NCBI GenBank assembly: GCA_026396425.1
Contig: JAPLWU010000143.1
Coordinates: 1-9,024 of the forward strand
DNA from: Microcaldota archaeon
GTDB lineage: Archaea > Micrarchaeota > Micrarchaeia > Burarchaeales > JAKAKT01
Direction: 5' to 3'
DNA: 9,024 nt
Positions 1 through 7,351 of the stretch are shown here, piece by piece (position 1 is the stretch's first letter; every line of letters starts with the position of its first letter). Position numbers and translations under genes: made by a program. Below the pieces are notes generated by a model. The model saw only the letters and a program-made list of their open reading frames with translations. It had not been told where the DNA came from and searched no databases.

Positions 1-3000
1 GTCCGCTATCGCGGCGTACAAGCCAGCCCCGGTGATTGTGGTCTTTTTCTCTATTCCCGAAATCTTCTCAAGGGATGCGGCACCCTCCCTCATCTCCAAT
101 CCCTCTTTCTTCAAGTCGTTGTAGCTCGCCTGGGCTTCCGCGTTTGTCCACTTGAGGACCGTTCTCACGTAGGCGTCGTACTTGTCCGGGGCCATGTCGC
201 GGTATCCGGCTTCGATAATCTTTTTCAGGACGCCGTACTTGTATTCGTTTATGCTCAGGACGCCGACCCTGAGGTTCTGGGGGGTCTCCGCATAGTCCGC
301 ATGTGTTATCCATTCGGATGGCGCGCCCCTGCCGAATGTCCCCTTCAGCATGGCGGCGTTCTCGGCCGAAATCTGGTCCTGCGCAGCGCGTTCCAGATTA
401 TCGAGGCCTTTCTTGAAGTAACCGTCCTTCAGCTCGGCGCTTATGTTGAAGGCGGGCAGCCGTTCCCTCATCTCTTTTATGAACGTCTGCTGGGTCATCG
501 GATCGCAGTTCGACAGTATGCTGAATACTTGGTCGAAGCCGGTGAAAAGCGCGTTGCCTTCCGAGTCCTTCCCGTTTTTTACTTCGGATTCTCTGAGCGG
601 CTTCTTCGAGGTTCTTGCGTATTCCTCGAAGTCGTCGATTGCCTTCATCGCTATGACCGACTTTGCCTCGTTAACGCTCGAAGTGTAGGCGCGCGCTTCG
701 GGCGAGAACGGCACGAGCCCCACAAGGTACTGCACCCAGTAGCTGTCGTATTCGGAGTAGTCCGTTATGCTTCCGCCGTCATAGCTGCCGTCTGTTCCAA
801 CAATCTGCCATAGCTGGGAGTTTATGTAGTCTATGTAGGCTTTGTCCGCGGGCTTGCCGGTGGAGGGCAGTGGCGCGTTTTCCTTAAGGATGCGGTAGAG
901 CCCCGGCCAGTTCCTTTTCACGGGCACGTCTTGCTTTCCGGTTAAATCAACCCATTCCTGGGATTCCGTCGAAACGAGGGTGACTCCAGCCGCCTCGGAC
1001 GAAAATATGGATGCCAGGGGGTCTTGGTCGGCCTCGGTAGCGGGTATGGCCAGTATCCCGGTGGAAAAGAAGGGCGTATCCGCCTGTTCTTTTTCCGACA
1101 GGTCCGACTGCCTCATTATGGTTTTTGTCCCGTTTGGGGTAGTGACTTTGGTCACGGGGACAGCGGTGAACATGCCGTGGTCATTGTCGTGCAGGAGGTA
1201 TTTTTCTTCGATGCCCAGATTGAAAAAGTCGTTTGTAAGTTTGGTGTATTTGAATACGAGGTCTGCCATCGTGTATACCTTCAGGCTTTTTGGATCTTCA
1301 CTTGCTGGCCCGTATGACGCTTCCAATCCGTAATCGGGGTGTACGTCCTTGAACTCGAGAGCCTCTTTCCTGAGTTTGGACGAGCGGGAAAAATCATAAT
1401 TGGTGCTCAGGAAAAAGAATTCGATTAGCTGGGGGTCGTATGCCTTGGCCTGCGGGTTGTTGGGGTCGGCCATTGCCCTGGCCTGCAAGTAAAGTTGGTC
1501 CATTAGAGACCTAACTTCCACATAGAACTGCGAATTGGAGGGGAGTTCCTGCCCGGGAGTTGCTTCTTCGCGGTACTTCTTGACCAGGTCTTCAAAAGAT
1601 TTCGAGTATTCCGCGTATTTTTTGTACCTCAGCGCCGCTATCGACCTCGGATTCGTCACGTCTATCGGCGTTTCTATTTCCGGAGGCTTGATTTCTGGCG
1701 GCTTCAGGTCCTCCCTGAGGGCCTTGCGCTGGCTCTCAATCGCCTCTATCTGCGTCCGCTTGTCGAGCAGGTTGTTGATTATTTCGTCGGAGAACTTTTG
1801 CCTGTGGTCGGACGCAAGGCTCGTTTCTTCCATCGCGGCTATTGACGACTGTCCGCCCTCGAATTGCTTCTCGGCAAGCCGCTTTTGCCTGATTTCGGTT
1901 GCTCCGACGATATTTTTCTTTTTGTCGCCGTATAACGTCTCCTTGAGATGTTCAATGAACGCTTCCTTGTTCTCCACGCGCAATTCTTCAATAAGCCTGT
2001 CCCGGATTCCCTCCTCGTTCAGGTAGATGGCCTTCAGTATGCCGTAGGATTTCAGCAGCCGGGAGAGGCTCTTTTCGTCCCCCTTGAAGTATTGCTGGAG
2101 CGCGCCGAAGTATTCGCCTTCCTCTGCCGGATTATAAGCGGAGAGCAGCTCTATGAACTTGTTCTCTTTATCCGATGAGGAAATCTGGCCCAAGTGGCGC
2201 CAGTCGAGCTTTCCGGCGCTCGTGCCAGTGTTCAGGTCATGGTTCACGGCTGCGTTCCAGTCGTCAAACTTGCCGCTGTAGCCGAGCTCAAGGGTGTGCC
2301 CGGGCCTCACATTTGGCTTAGAACTAAATCCCAGCCCCTTGTATGTCCAGCTGCCCTCCCACTTCTGCCCCTTGAATCCGCCGTACAAGAGGGAGAGGGC
2401 ATCGCCCTTGCCCATGTGGGATGGCTCAATCATCTTCATTTCCTTGGTGCCAGTCGCCTCGAAGCCGGCGAAGGTTTTCAGACTGCCCTCGTTCGAGTCC
2501 TTCAGGAAAGTTCCGGCCGCATGGTACTGGTTCGAGACCCCCGCCTCCCTCTGCGTGAGCTTGAACGTCGCGAGGCCTCCCTTGTGCGTGGGCGTTCCCC
2601 CGACCAGGCTGAGCTGCAGGTTCTCCCTGTCTCTCGCCGACGTATAGGTGGGCTCCCTGTCCTTGCCGAGGACATAGCCCGGGCGGTATTGGTACGTGCT
2701 GGAAACGGTCAGCGGGTAGTCGATTCCTATGTGCTTCCCGAGGGATTGCCCGATGTTGCCGAGCGTGTCATCGAGTTTGGTATCGTTTATGGCCAGCATA
2801 AGCTCGTCCAAAAGGTCGGCAAGGGACTGGTGGAATGGCGAACCCTTCACGATTCCGTATTTTCCGGGGGAGTCGGGTTCCTGTTGGTCTATCGACGTCT
2901 TGATTTTCTGGATTTGTCCCCTTATGTCGCTGATCTCATTCTCGCCTGCCTGGCCTTTGCCTTTCCTGTCCCATATTTCCAGGCATTTCGCGAGTATGCC

Positions 3001-4596
3001 ATAAAGTTCGCCCTTCAGCCTGACCATCCCGTCGAGCCTTGCAATGGTTTCTTTTGCCTTTGTGCGTTCTGGCTCTTTCATGCCATCCGCCTGGGCGAGC
3101 GCCACCTGCCCCAGCTTGCCCTTGACCCACTTGTCTATCGCCGCGAGTTCCGGGTTTTTGAGGAATTCCCTGATGGCCTCCCTTTGTTCTGTTTCCTTGA
3201 TTTTCTTTGGGTCGTCCTCGACCTTATTCCCGAGATATTTCAGGATTATCCTCGAGAATCCTATGGCCTGCTGGGTGGCCATGAGCACTTCCGCCTGGAT
3301 TGAGAGGGCCGTCCACGTATTGACAATCTCCTTATACTTGCCGGATTCGCGCTTGCCTTCGGGAGCAGCGCGGAAGTTTTGGATGTCCTCCTCGAGCTTT
3401 TTCTTTTGCTCGAGGTAGAGCCTGACCGAAGCGCTCGTCTCCTTGTAAACTCCCCATTGCGGGTCCTTTTCGCCTTTCAAGTATTGGCCCGAGTCCGAGA
3501 GGTCCAACGATGATGGCGACATCATTCCGAATATTACCTTCTGGGATGACAAGACGAACGTCACCCTGTCCGGGTCGAGATTCGGAAGGGGGGCGAGGCC
3601 CAAATTCTCGAATTTGAACACTTCACTGCCGTCTTTGAGGAGCAGCCCTTCCCTTTCCCTCTTTTTCTCCACGGGTTTCGCAACCGGAATCTCGGGCTCC
3701 TTTTTCGTCGTTTTTGTTTCATCCGCTTTCGGCTTTGCTTCCGGCTTTGCCTCTTGCACGGCCTCGGCGGCGATTATCGGAATCTCCGGCTGCGGTATCT
3801 CCTCCGGCTTGGGCGGGGCAGTGCCTGTTTTCCTAAGATCTTCTTTGTATTGGTCATTCACATGGCGAATGAGGTCTGCAATCGCCTTGTCGTCCTTTTT
3901 GTAGACTACCGTCTTAAGGTCCGCAATGTTTTTTCCGAGCTTGAAAATGCTGGTTAAATTGCCGGCTATGTTCTGGTCCTCCAGGTCTAGGTGGTGTTGT
4001 TTTATGGCCTTGGGTGCCCATGTCACAAGAAGGTCGTAGAATTCCTCTGGCGTAAGCTCTAGAAATTTCCCTGGTTTAAGTTCGATTTTTTTATCCGGGT
4101 AGACTTCTTTAAAGAAGTCTACAGTAACCAATACTCCGCTTACCCCGCTAGGGCCAACGTAGATGGCGTTGGTTAGCGGAAGCTGGACAGTCATTAGTGA
4201 TTTTGCAAACCGCTCCGATACCTCCTCAAGTTTTTCTTTTGGGACTGGCTTTGGCGTCGTTGCCATCGTCCCTATCTTCTCGTCGAATCCCTCGGCCTTG
4301 TATTCCGGGTGCAGTTCGAGAACGCGGGCAAGGAGCATCTTCTCACCAAGGGGAGACATTGGCTGGTGTGAGTCGAAGACCAGGTTGAGTGCTTTGATAC
4401 GGACAGCAATCCGAACGTCACCGTCAACAAATTTGTTTATTTCATCTTCACTCATGGAGTTAAGCTTGGCGAGATTCGCCTTGTATTGCGGGGATTCGGT
4501 CCTTTGCGCGGGCGCCAAATCCCTCAGTATCCGTGAGACCTCGGATTTTTTGTCTGCGGCATTTTTTTCTGCGGAAACATTTTGCGACATGGGCAT
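1..4596 (-). CDS. Giant protein of unknown function (C-terminus beyond left edge)
   Basis: I do not recognise this gene. The minus-strand frame is open without a stop from an ATG at 4596 to the window edge, giving 1532 visible residues; I read it codon by codon. The start follows a GGTG ribosome-binding site by 5 bases; a second ATG two codons on (4590) is the alternative. There is no signal peptide and no obvious membrane helix. In order: a mostly helical N-terminal part (about 1-255); a Pro/Lys/Glu/Ala linker (about 259-313, with AKPEAKPKAD); charged helical and coiled-coil-like stretches (393-455 and on to about 610); a beta-rich stretch with alternating polar and hydrophobic residues and many Gly and aromatic residues (about 627-791); more charged helices; a short PPEIKPPEIETP linker (about 963-983); then a mixed, Tyr-rich region. 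Only two cysteines were seen (about 538 and 1364), which suits a cytoplasmic or structural protein. It probably works with the upstream 396-residue protein, but that is inference from proximity. Confidence 0.85.
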   Translation of the reverse strand, partial: MPMSQNVSAEKNAADKKSEVSRILRDLAPAQRTESPQYKANLAKLNSMSEDEINKFVDGDVRIAVRIKALNLVFDSHQPMSPLGEKMLLARVLELHPEYKAEGFDEKIGTMATTPKPVPKEKLEEVSERFAKSLMTVQLPLTNAIYVGPSGVSGVLVTVDFFKEVYPDKKIELKPGKFLELTPEEFYDLLVTWAPKAIKQHHLDLEDQNIAGNLTSIFKLGKNIADLKTVVYKKDDKAIADLIRHVNDQYKEDLRKTGTAPPKPEEIPQPEIPIIAAEAVQEAKPEAKPKADETKTTKKEPEIPVAKPVEKKREREGLLLKDGSEVFKFENLGLAPLPNLDPDRVTFVLSSQKVIFGMMSPSSLDLSDSGQYLKGEKDPQWGVYKETSASVRLYLEQKKKLEEDIQNFRAAPEGKRESGKYKEIVNTWTALSIQAEVLMATQQAIGFSRIILKYLGNKVEDDPKKIKETEQREAIREFLKNPELAAIDKWVKGKLGQVALAQADGMKEPERTKAKETIARLDGMVRLKGELYGILAKCLEIWDRKGKGQAGENEISDIRGQIQKIKTSIDQQEPDSPGKYGIVKGSPFHQSLADLLDELMLAINDTKLDDTLGNIGQSLGKHIGIDYPLTVSSTYQYRPGYVLGKDREPTYTSARDRENLQLSLVGGTPTHKGGLATFKLTQREAGVSNQYHAAGTFLKDSNEGSLKTFAGFEATGTKEMKMIEPSHMGKGDALSLLYGGFKGQKWEGSWTYKGLGFSSKPNVRPGHTLELGYSGKFDDWNAAVNHDLNTGTSAGKLDWRHLGQISSSDKENKFIELLSAYNPAEEGEYFGALQQYFKGDEKSLSRLLKSYGILKAIYLNEEGIRDRLIEELRVENKEAFIEHLKETLYGDKKKNIVGATEIRQKRLAEKQFEGGQSSIAAMEETSLASDHRQKFSDEIINNLLDKRTQIEAIESQRKALREDLKPPEIKPPEIETPIDVTNPRSIAALRYKKYAEYSKSFEDLVKKYREEATPGQELPSNSQFYVEVRSLMDQLYLQARAMADPNNPQAKAYDPQLIEFFFLSTNYDFSRSSKLRKEALEFKDVHPDYGLEASYGPASEDPKSLKVYTMADLVFKYTKLTNDFFNLGIEEKYLLHDNDHGMFTAVPVTKVTTPNGTKTIMRQSDLSEKEQADTPFFSTGILAIPATEADQDPLASIFSSEAAGVTLVSTESQEWVDLTGKQDVPVKRNWPGLYRILKENAPLPSTGKPADKAYIDYINSQLWQIVGTDGSYDGGSITDYSEYDSYWVQYLVGLVPFSPEARAYTSSVNEAKSVIAMKAIDDFEEYARTSKKPLRESEVKNGKDSEGNALFTGFDQVFSILSNCDPMTQQTFIKEMRERLPAFNISAELKDGYFKKGLDNLERAAQDQISAENAAMLKGTFGRGAPSEWITHADYAETPQNLRVGVLSINEYKYGVLKKIIEAGYRDMAPDKYDAYVRTVLKWTNAEAQASYNDLKKEGLEMREGAASLEKISGIEKKTTITGAGLYAAIAD
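4099..4122. repeat. Perfect 24-base palindrome inside the giant gene
   Basis: The half-site GTAGACTTCTTT is followed immediately by its exact reverse complement, with no spacer. The palindrome aligns exactly to codons and encodes residues about 159-166 of the giant protein (VDFFKEVY). The surrounding 60 bases are AT-rich (about 37% GC by hand count of positions 4081-4140) compared with the rest of the gene. It could form a hairpin in RNA or a symmetric protein-binding site, or it could be chance. Confidence 0.9.
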
Positions 4597-4623
4597 ACAA
4601 CCACCTTCCAATCAATATAACTG
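4597..4623 (-). promoter_or_regulatory. TATA-like box and GGTG ribosome-binding site of the giant gene
   Basis: Read on the minus strand, the 41-base gap holds GTTATATTG (about 4613-4621), then GGAAGGTGG (about 4601-4609) just before the ATG at 4596. GGTG followed by five bases and ATG matches the spacing seen at the 396-residue gene, which is why the first of two close ATGs is preferred. If the TATA-like sequence is a real promoter, transcription would begin within a few bases of the start codon, leaving no room for the ribosome-binding site. The two signals therefore compete as explanations, and read-through from upstream plus GGTG initiation is the simpler one. Confidence 0.45.
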
Positions 4624-4637
4624 CTGCTTTCTAAATG

Positions 4638-5828
4638 CTACTTTCCGGAGCCTGAAGTGTCTGCCTGGGATTTTTTCCCATCGAAGATGAACCTCTTGCG
4701 CGGGACGCGACTGGACGTGGGCGCTTTGGCCGTGTCGGCCGGAGCGGGCGCCATGAGCGTGCCGGTCTGGGCCGTCGTGTCTGAAGCCGCGGACGCCGGG
4801 GGGAGGTTGGCGCCCTCTTCGAAACGCGCATTCGAGTCGCCTTTCTTCGGAATGTACGTGTAGTTTTTCGAGCGTATAAGGTCGAGGGTGTCTCCCTTTA
4901 AGCCAACGGCTATTTTTTCGGAGCGTTCGACCGCGCTTTTCTTTGTGCTTATGATGAGGTCCCGCGCCTTCAGGTCCCGCCTGATGCGGCTCCGTGCCTT
5001 GAAAAATGGGTCAACAAGAAACGCAAATCCAAGCAGTCCAATCATCGGGTCGACGGTTGACCTGAAGAACTGGGCGGGCCCTTCGTCGGTTTTGACTTTT
5101 TTGAAGTTCAAATAGAAGGTGCCACGAAGGGAGTCAGCGTACCCCAAAACGATGCCCTTCGCGTATATCCGAACCCGGTTCGGGGCTTTTGACTTGTCGT
5201 ACGACATCCAGTCCTTGGCGTCATCCGCCAACGCGCGAGAACTCATTTGCGACAGGCCGGTAACGAGCTCTTTCAGCTCAGTTCCCTCGACCGCTTTGAG
5301 GACTTCACTGAGCCTGTTGCGGAATTTGCGCATCTCGTTACTGCCCTTTTCCTTTTCAATGGCATTGAAAGCCGTGTTGAATGCCGTCTGTTTGTCGTCG
5401 GCTTCGCACCTGATGCACAGGTCGATAATGTCTATGATTGCTTTTGTTTTCTCTTTGCTTTTAGAGAGGTTTGTTATAAGCTCGAAATTCTCGTCTGAGA
5501 GAACCCTGGGAATTGCCTCCTTCAGGCCCTTTACCCGTTCTTTCAGTATTTTTTTGTTAATTTTTGATTTTTCCAGTTTTTTCTTGACCTCGCCCCTATC
5601 GACCGTTGTACCGGACTTGCTTTGGCCAGGCGGTTTAACGGACACTGCCGCGAACGTACTCCTTCCCGTTCCGACCGGCCCTTTATCGGACCGCGCCATG
5701 AAACCGCCTTGTGCCCGGTTTGCTTCGGCATTTGATGGCGCGCCCTTCTGGGCTGGCCTGGTCTGGGGTGCCTTTGCATAGGACTCGTTCGGATCGGGAT
5801 GCCTTTGTTTTTGTTCGGTTTTTGGCAT
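4638..5828 (-). CDS. Hypothetical protein, 396 residues, disordered ends with a hydrophobic segment
   Basis: I do not recognise the family. The chosen ATG (5828) follows GGGTG by five bases; the frame stays open upstream (another ATG at 5840 and up to 5915), but those starts lack a ribosome-binding site and would overlap the enolase gene. Residues 1-80 are polar and rich in Pro, Gln, Lys and Ser, so probably disordered. About 80-235 is charged and helical, starting with a Lys/Glu-dense stretch (VKKKLEKSKINKKILKERVK) and containing two close cysteines (138 and 141, CIRC). Residues about 258-275 are hydrophobic (VDPMIGLLGFAFLVDPFF) and are followed by an Arg/Lys-rich stretch (KARSRIRRDLKARD). 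That segment could be a membrane anchor, a hairpin or a buried core; it is short and carries two Asp. The last 60 residues are again Ala/Pro/Thr/Ser-rich. There is no signal peptide. It sits 41 bases before the giant gene on the same strand, so the two products may act together. Confidence 0.85.
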   Translation of the reverse strand: MPKTEQKQRHPDPNESYAKAPQTRPAQKGAPSNAEANRAQGGFMARSDKGPVGTGRSTFAAVSVKPPGQSKSGTTVDRGEVKKKLEKSKINKKILKERVKGLKEAIPRVLSDENFELITNLSKSKEKTKAIIDIIDLCIRCEADDKQTAFNTAFNAIEKEKGSNEMRKFRNRLSEVLKAVEGTELKELVTGLSQMSSRALADDAKDWMSYDKSKAPNRVRIYAKGIVLGYADSLRGTFYLNFKKVKTDEGPAQFFRSTVDPMIGLLGFAFLVDPFFKARSRIRRDLKARDLIISTKKSAVERSEKIAVGLKGDTLDLIRSKNYTYIPKKGDSNARFEEGANLPPASAASDTTAQTGTLMAPAPADTAKAPTSSRVPRKRFIFDGKKSQADTSGSGK

Positions 5829-5871
5829 GAAGACACCCATGGTAAGATTATGGACGGGGCTGTTTAAAACC
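5829..5871 (-). promoter_or_regulatory. Gap between enolase and the 396-residue gene: TATA-like stretch plus GGGTG site
   Basis: On the minus strand the gap has an A-T rich GTTTTAAAC (about 5862-5870) roughly 35-42 bases before the ATG, then GGGTG (5834-5838) five bases before it. The distance would fit a TATA box with a transcript start about ten bases ahead of the ribosome-binding site or coding start. Equally, the gene may just be read through from enolase. No T-rich terminator is visible after the enolase stop. Confidence 0.35.
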
Positions 5872-7137
5872 CTATGTCCTGCCGGCGAACACAGGCCTCG
5901 CGAACGAGCCCTCAATCCTGAGGAGCCGGTTGTATTTTGCGGTCCTTTCCCCGCGGGCCGGGGCGCCCGTTTTTATCTGGCCGCACGCAATGCCAACCGC
6001 CAAATCGGCGATTGTGTCGTCATCGGTTTCGCCGGAGCGGTGGCTTACGACCACGGACATTCCGTTTTCGAAGCACATTTTCGCGGCGGCAAGGGATTCG
6101 GTTATGGTGCCTATCTGGTTGACCTTGAGGAGGAGGGCGGTCATTGATTTGCGCCTGATGGCCTCGCGGATTCGCTTTACGTTGGTAACCACGAGGTCGT
6201 CGCCAACCACCTGTATTTTCGGAGCCACTTTTCGAACAAGCATTGCAAACGACTCGAAATCCTCCTCGGCGAACGGGTCCTCGTAGGAGATTATGGGGTA
6301 TTTTGAGGCGAGCTGCACGTAGAACTCGAGCAAATGCTCCTTGCTTGCCATTTTTCCATCCAGCTTGTATTTTCCGCTTTTTTCATCGTAAAAAGACGAC
6401 GAGGCGCTGTCAATGCCCAGGAATATCTTTTTTGAGTAGCCGCACTCCTCTATCGCCTGCACGAGCGCATCGAGCGCCTCCTCGGTCGAGTTGATTGGGG
6501 GGGCGTATCCACCCTCGTCGCCGACGTTCTTCGCGGTGACCCCGTATTTTTTCTTCAGGATTGAGCCGAGCGCGTGGTAGGTTTCGGCCGAGATTTGGAG
6601 GCACTCGGGGAAGGATTTCGCGCCCTTGGGGATTATCATGAATTCCTGTATCGAGAGCCGGGTGCCCGCGTGCTTGCCTCCGTTGAGGACGTTTAGCATC
6701 GGAACCGGCAGGAGCTTGCCTTTCCTGCCCGAAAGTTTCGAGAAGTGCGCGTGGAGCGGGATGCCGAGCGAGTTCGCGGCCGCGCGGGAGCAGGCCATGG
6801 AAACAGCAACAGTTGCATTCGCGCCGAGGTTGGTCTTGTTCTCGGTTCCATCGAGCTCGAGCATCGTTTCGTCGATTTCCCTTTGTTTTGCGGCATCCAT
6901 GCCCTTTAGCGCCCTTGCTATTTTCGTGTTGACGTTGGCGACCGCCTTGAGAACCCCCTTTCCCCCGTACCTTTTGCCGCCATCGCGCAATTCGAGTGCT
7001 TCATGGGCGCCTGTCGAAGCGCCGGATGGGGCGATTGCCTTCCCGAAGCCGCCGGAAGAGGTTGCGACTTCCGCTTCGACAGTTGGATTTCCCCTCGAAT
7101 CGAGGACTTCCCGCGCGAATATGGATTTTATTTTCAT
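5872..7137 (-). CDS. eno: Enolase (phosphopyruvate hydratase)
   Basis: Cytoplasmic glycolytic and gluconeogenic enzyme that interconverts 2-phosphoglycerate and phosphoenolpyruvate with Mg2+. The 421-residue length is normal for the family and the protein is complete. The N-terminus MKIKSIFAREVLDSRGNPTV is the classic enolase opening and fixes the start at 7137, with GCGGGTG just upstream. Visible catalytic and metal residues: the loop SGAST (38-42); His156 in GGKHAG; Glu165 in IQEFMI; Glu208 in GDEGGYAP; metal ligands Asp243 (GIDSASS), Glu286 (SYEDPF) and Asp313 (VGDDL); catalytic Lys338 (LLKVNQIGT); the His366-Arg367-Ser368 motif in SHRSGETDD; and Lys389 (IKTGAPARGERTAKYN). Nothing essential is missing, so it should be active. 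A longer in-frame reading upstream of 7137 exists but runs through palindromic leader sequence and has no family support. Confidence 0.98.
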   Translation of the reverse strand: MKIKSIFAREVLDSRGNPTVEAEVATSSGGFGKAIAPSGASTGAHEALELRDGGKRYGGKGVLKAVANVNTKIARALKGMDAAKQREIDETMLELDGTENKTNLGANATVAVSMACSRAAANSLGIPLHAHFSKLSGRKGKLLPVPMLNVLNGGKHAGTRLSIQEFMIIPKGAKSFPECLQISAETYHALGSILKKKYGVTAKNVGDEGGYAPPINSTEEALDALVQAIEECGYSKKIFLGIDSASSSFYDEKSGKYKLDGKMASKEHLLEFYVQLASKYPIISYEDPFAEEDFESFAMLVRKVAPKIQVVGDDLVVTNVKRIREAIRRKSMTALLLKVNQIGTITESLAAAKMCFENGMSVVVSHRSGETDDDTIADLAVGIACGQIKTGAPARGERTAKYNRLLRIEGSFARPVFAGRT

Positions 7138-7165
7138 GGGCACCCGCCTCCTCAACTCCGATGGC

Positions 7166-7182
7166 GCCGCCAATTTGGCGGC
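7166..7182. repeat. Inverted repeat in enolase leader (proximal)
   Basis: GCCGCCAATTTGGCGGC is fully symmetric around one central base. It lies about 30 bases before the enolase ATG and, in RNA, gives a GC-rich six-pair stem with a small A/U loop. It does not cover the ribosome-binding site. Confidence 0.85.
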
Positions 7183-7189
7183 AGATGCT

Positions 7190-7203
7190 CGGGCAGCTGC
7201 CCG
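7190..7203. repeat. 14-base perfect palindrome in enolase leader
   Basis: CGGGCAGCTGCCCG is perfectly self-complementary with no spacer. Its last four bases are shared with the next palindrome (7200-7217), so the two stems exclude each other. Confidence 0.85.
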
Positions 7204-7217
7204 CGCCCGGGCGCGGG
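7200..7217. repeat. 18-base perfect GC palindrome in enolase leader
   Basis: CCCGCGCCCGGGCGCGGG is perfectly symmetric and entirely G and C. It overlaps the palindromes on both sides (7190-7203, and GGTTCGAACC at 7216-7225). Confidence 0.85.
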
Positions 7218-7236
7218 TTCGAACCGCCGGCGCGCC

Positions 7237-7255
7237 ATCGCCGTATACCGGCGAT
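7237..7255. repeat. Inverted repeat at the likely start of the enolase transcript
   Basis: ATCGCCG and CGGCGAT flank a five-base loop (seven-pair stem). It sits 20-40 bases downstream of the enolase TATA box, about where transcription should begin, so it could be an operator at the start site rather than an RNA stem. Confidence 0.75.
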
Positions 7256-7274
7256 AGGGTATTCGAACTGTCCG

Positions 7275-7281
7275 TTATAAA
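7275..7281 (-). promoter_or_regulatory. Archaeal TATA box for enolase
   Basis: The minus strand reads TTTATAA here, preceded by the purine-rich GAAAACC, as expected for an archaeal TATA box with a B-recognition element. It is about 140 bases before the enolase ATG, implying a long leader. The bases from here to the DJ-1 stop codon (7282-7351) show no other clear signal. Confidence 0.6.
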
Positions 7282-7351
7282 GGTTTTCGTATTGCTCGAA
7301 GCCAAGCTAGTTCGGGTGCAAATTCTGAGGGATGATTGGGCGCGAAGCCGA

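Larger units (their letters stand above)
7138..7255 (-). promoter_or_regulatory. Palindrome-rich enolase leader (candidate structured 5' UTR)
   Basis: Assuming transcription begins about 25 bases after the TATA box at 7275-7281, the enolase mRNA would carry a leader of about 115 bases. Between 7166 and 7255 this leader is almost wholly made of inverted repeats placed end to end: 7166-7182, 7190-7203, 7200-7217, 7216-7225, the 8-base GGCGCGCC at 7229-7236, and 7237-7255. The second and third overlap by four bases, as do the third and fourth by two, so the hairpins cannot all form at once. That arrangement suits alternative RNA folds or a row of symmetric protein sites. No known riboswitch class was recognised. 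Confidence 0.5.

Noticed and set aside
301..813. Plus-strand open frame of 170 codons near the left end
   Set aside because: Same antisense-phase shadow of the giant gene; no ribosome-binding site or family resemblance.
2194..3303. Long plus-strand open frame (369 codons) opposite the giant gene
   Set aside because: It is codon-aligned antisense to the giant gene, so stops appear only where that gene uses the rare TTA, CTA or TCA codons. Its translation resembles no protein and the minus frame is open throughout.
3721..3780. Repeated GGCTTTGC units as a possible DNA repeat
   Set aside because: They encode the Ala-Lys-Pro linker of the giant protein, so protein low complexity explains them.
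5119..5781. Plus-strand open frame of 220 codons opposite the 396-residue gene
   Set aside because: Shadow of a minus-strand gene that has a proper ribosome-binding site; the plus translation is low-complexity Ser/Leu-rich.
5829..5915. Upstream starts for the 396-residue protein
   Set aside because: They lack a ribosome-binding site and the longest would overlap the enolase coding end; the ATG at 5828 has GGGTG at proper spacing.
7205..7245. tRNA-like GGTTCGAACC (T-loop motif) in the enolase leader
   Set aside because: No D-arm, anticodon arm or acceptor stem can be built on either strand; the motif is simply one of the palindromes.
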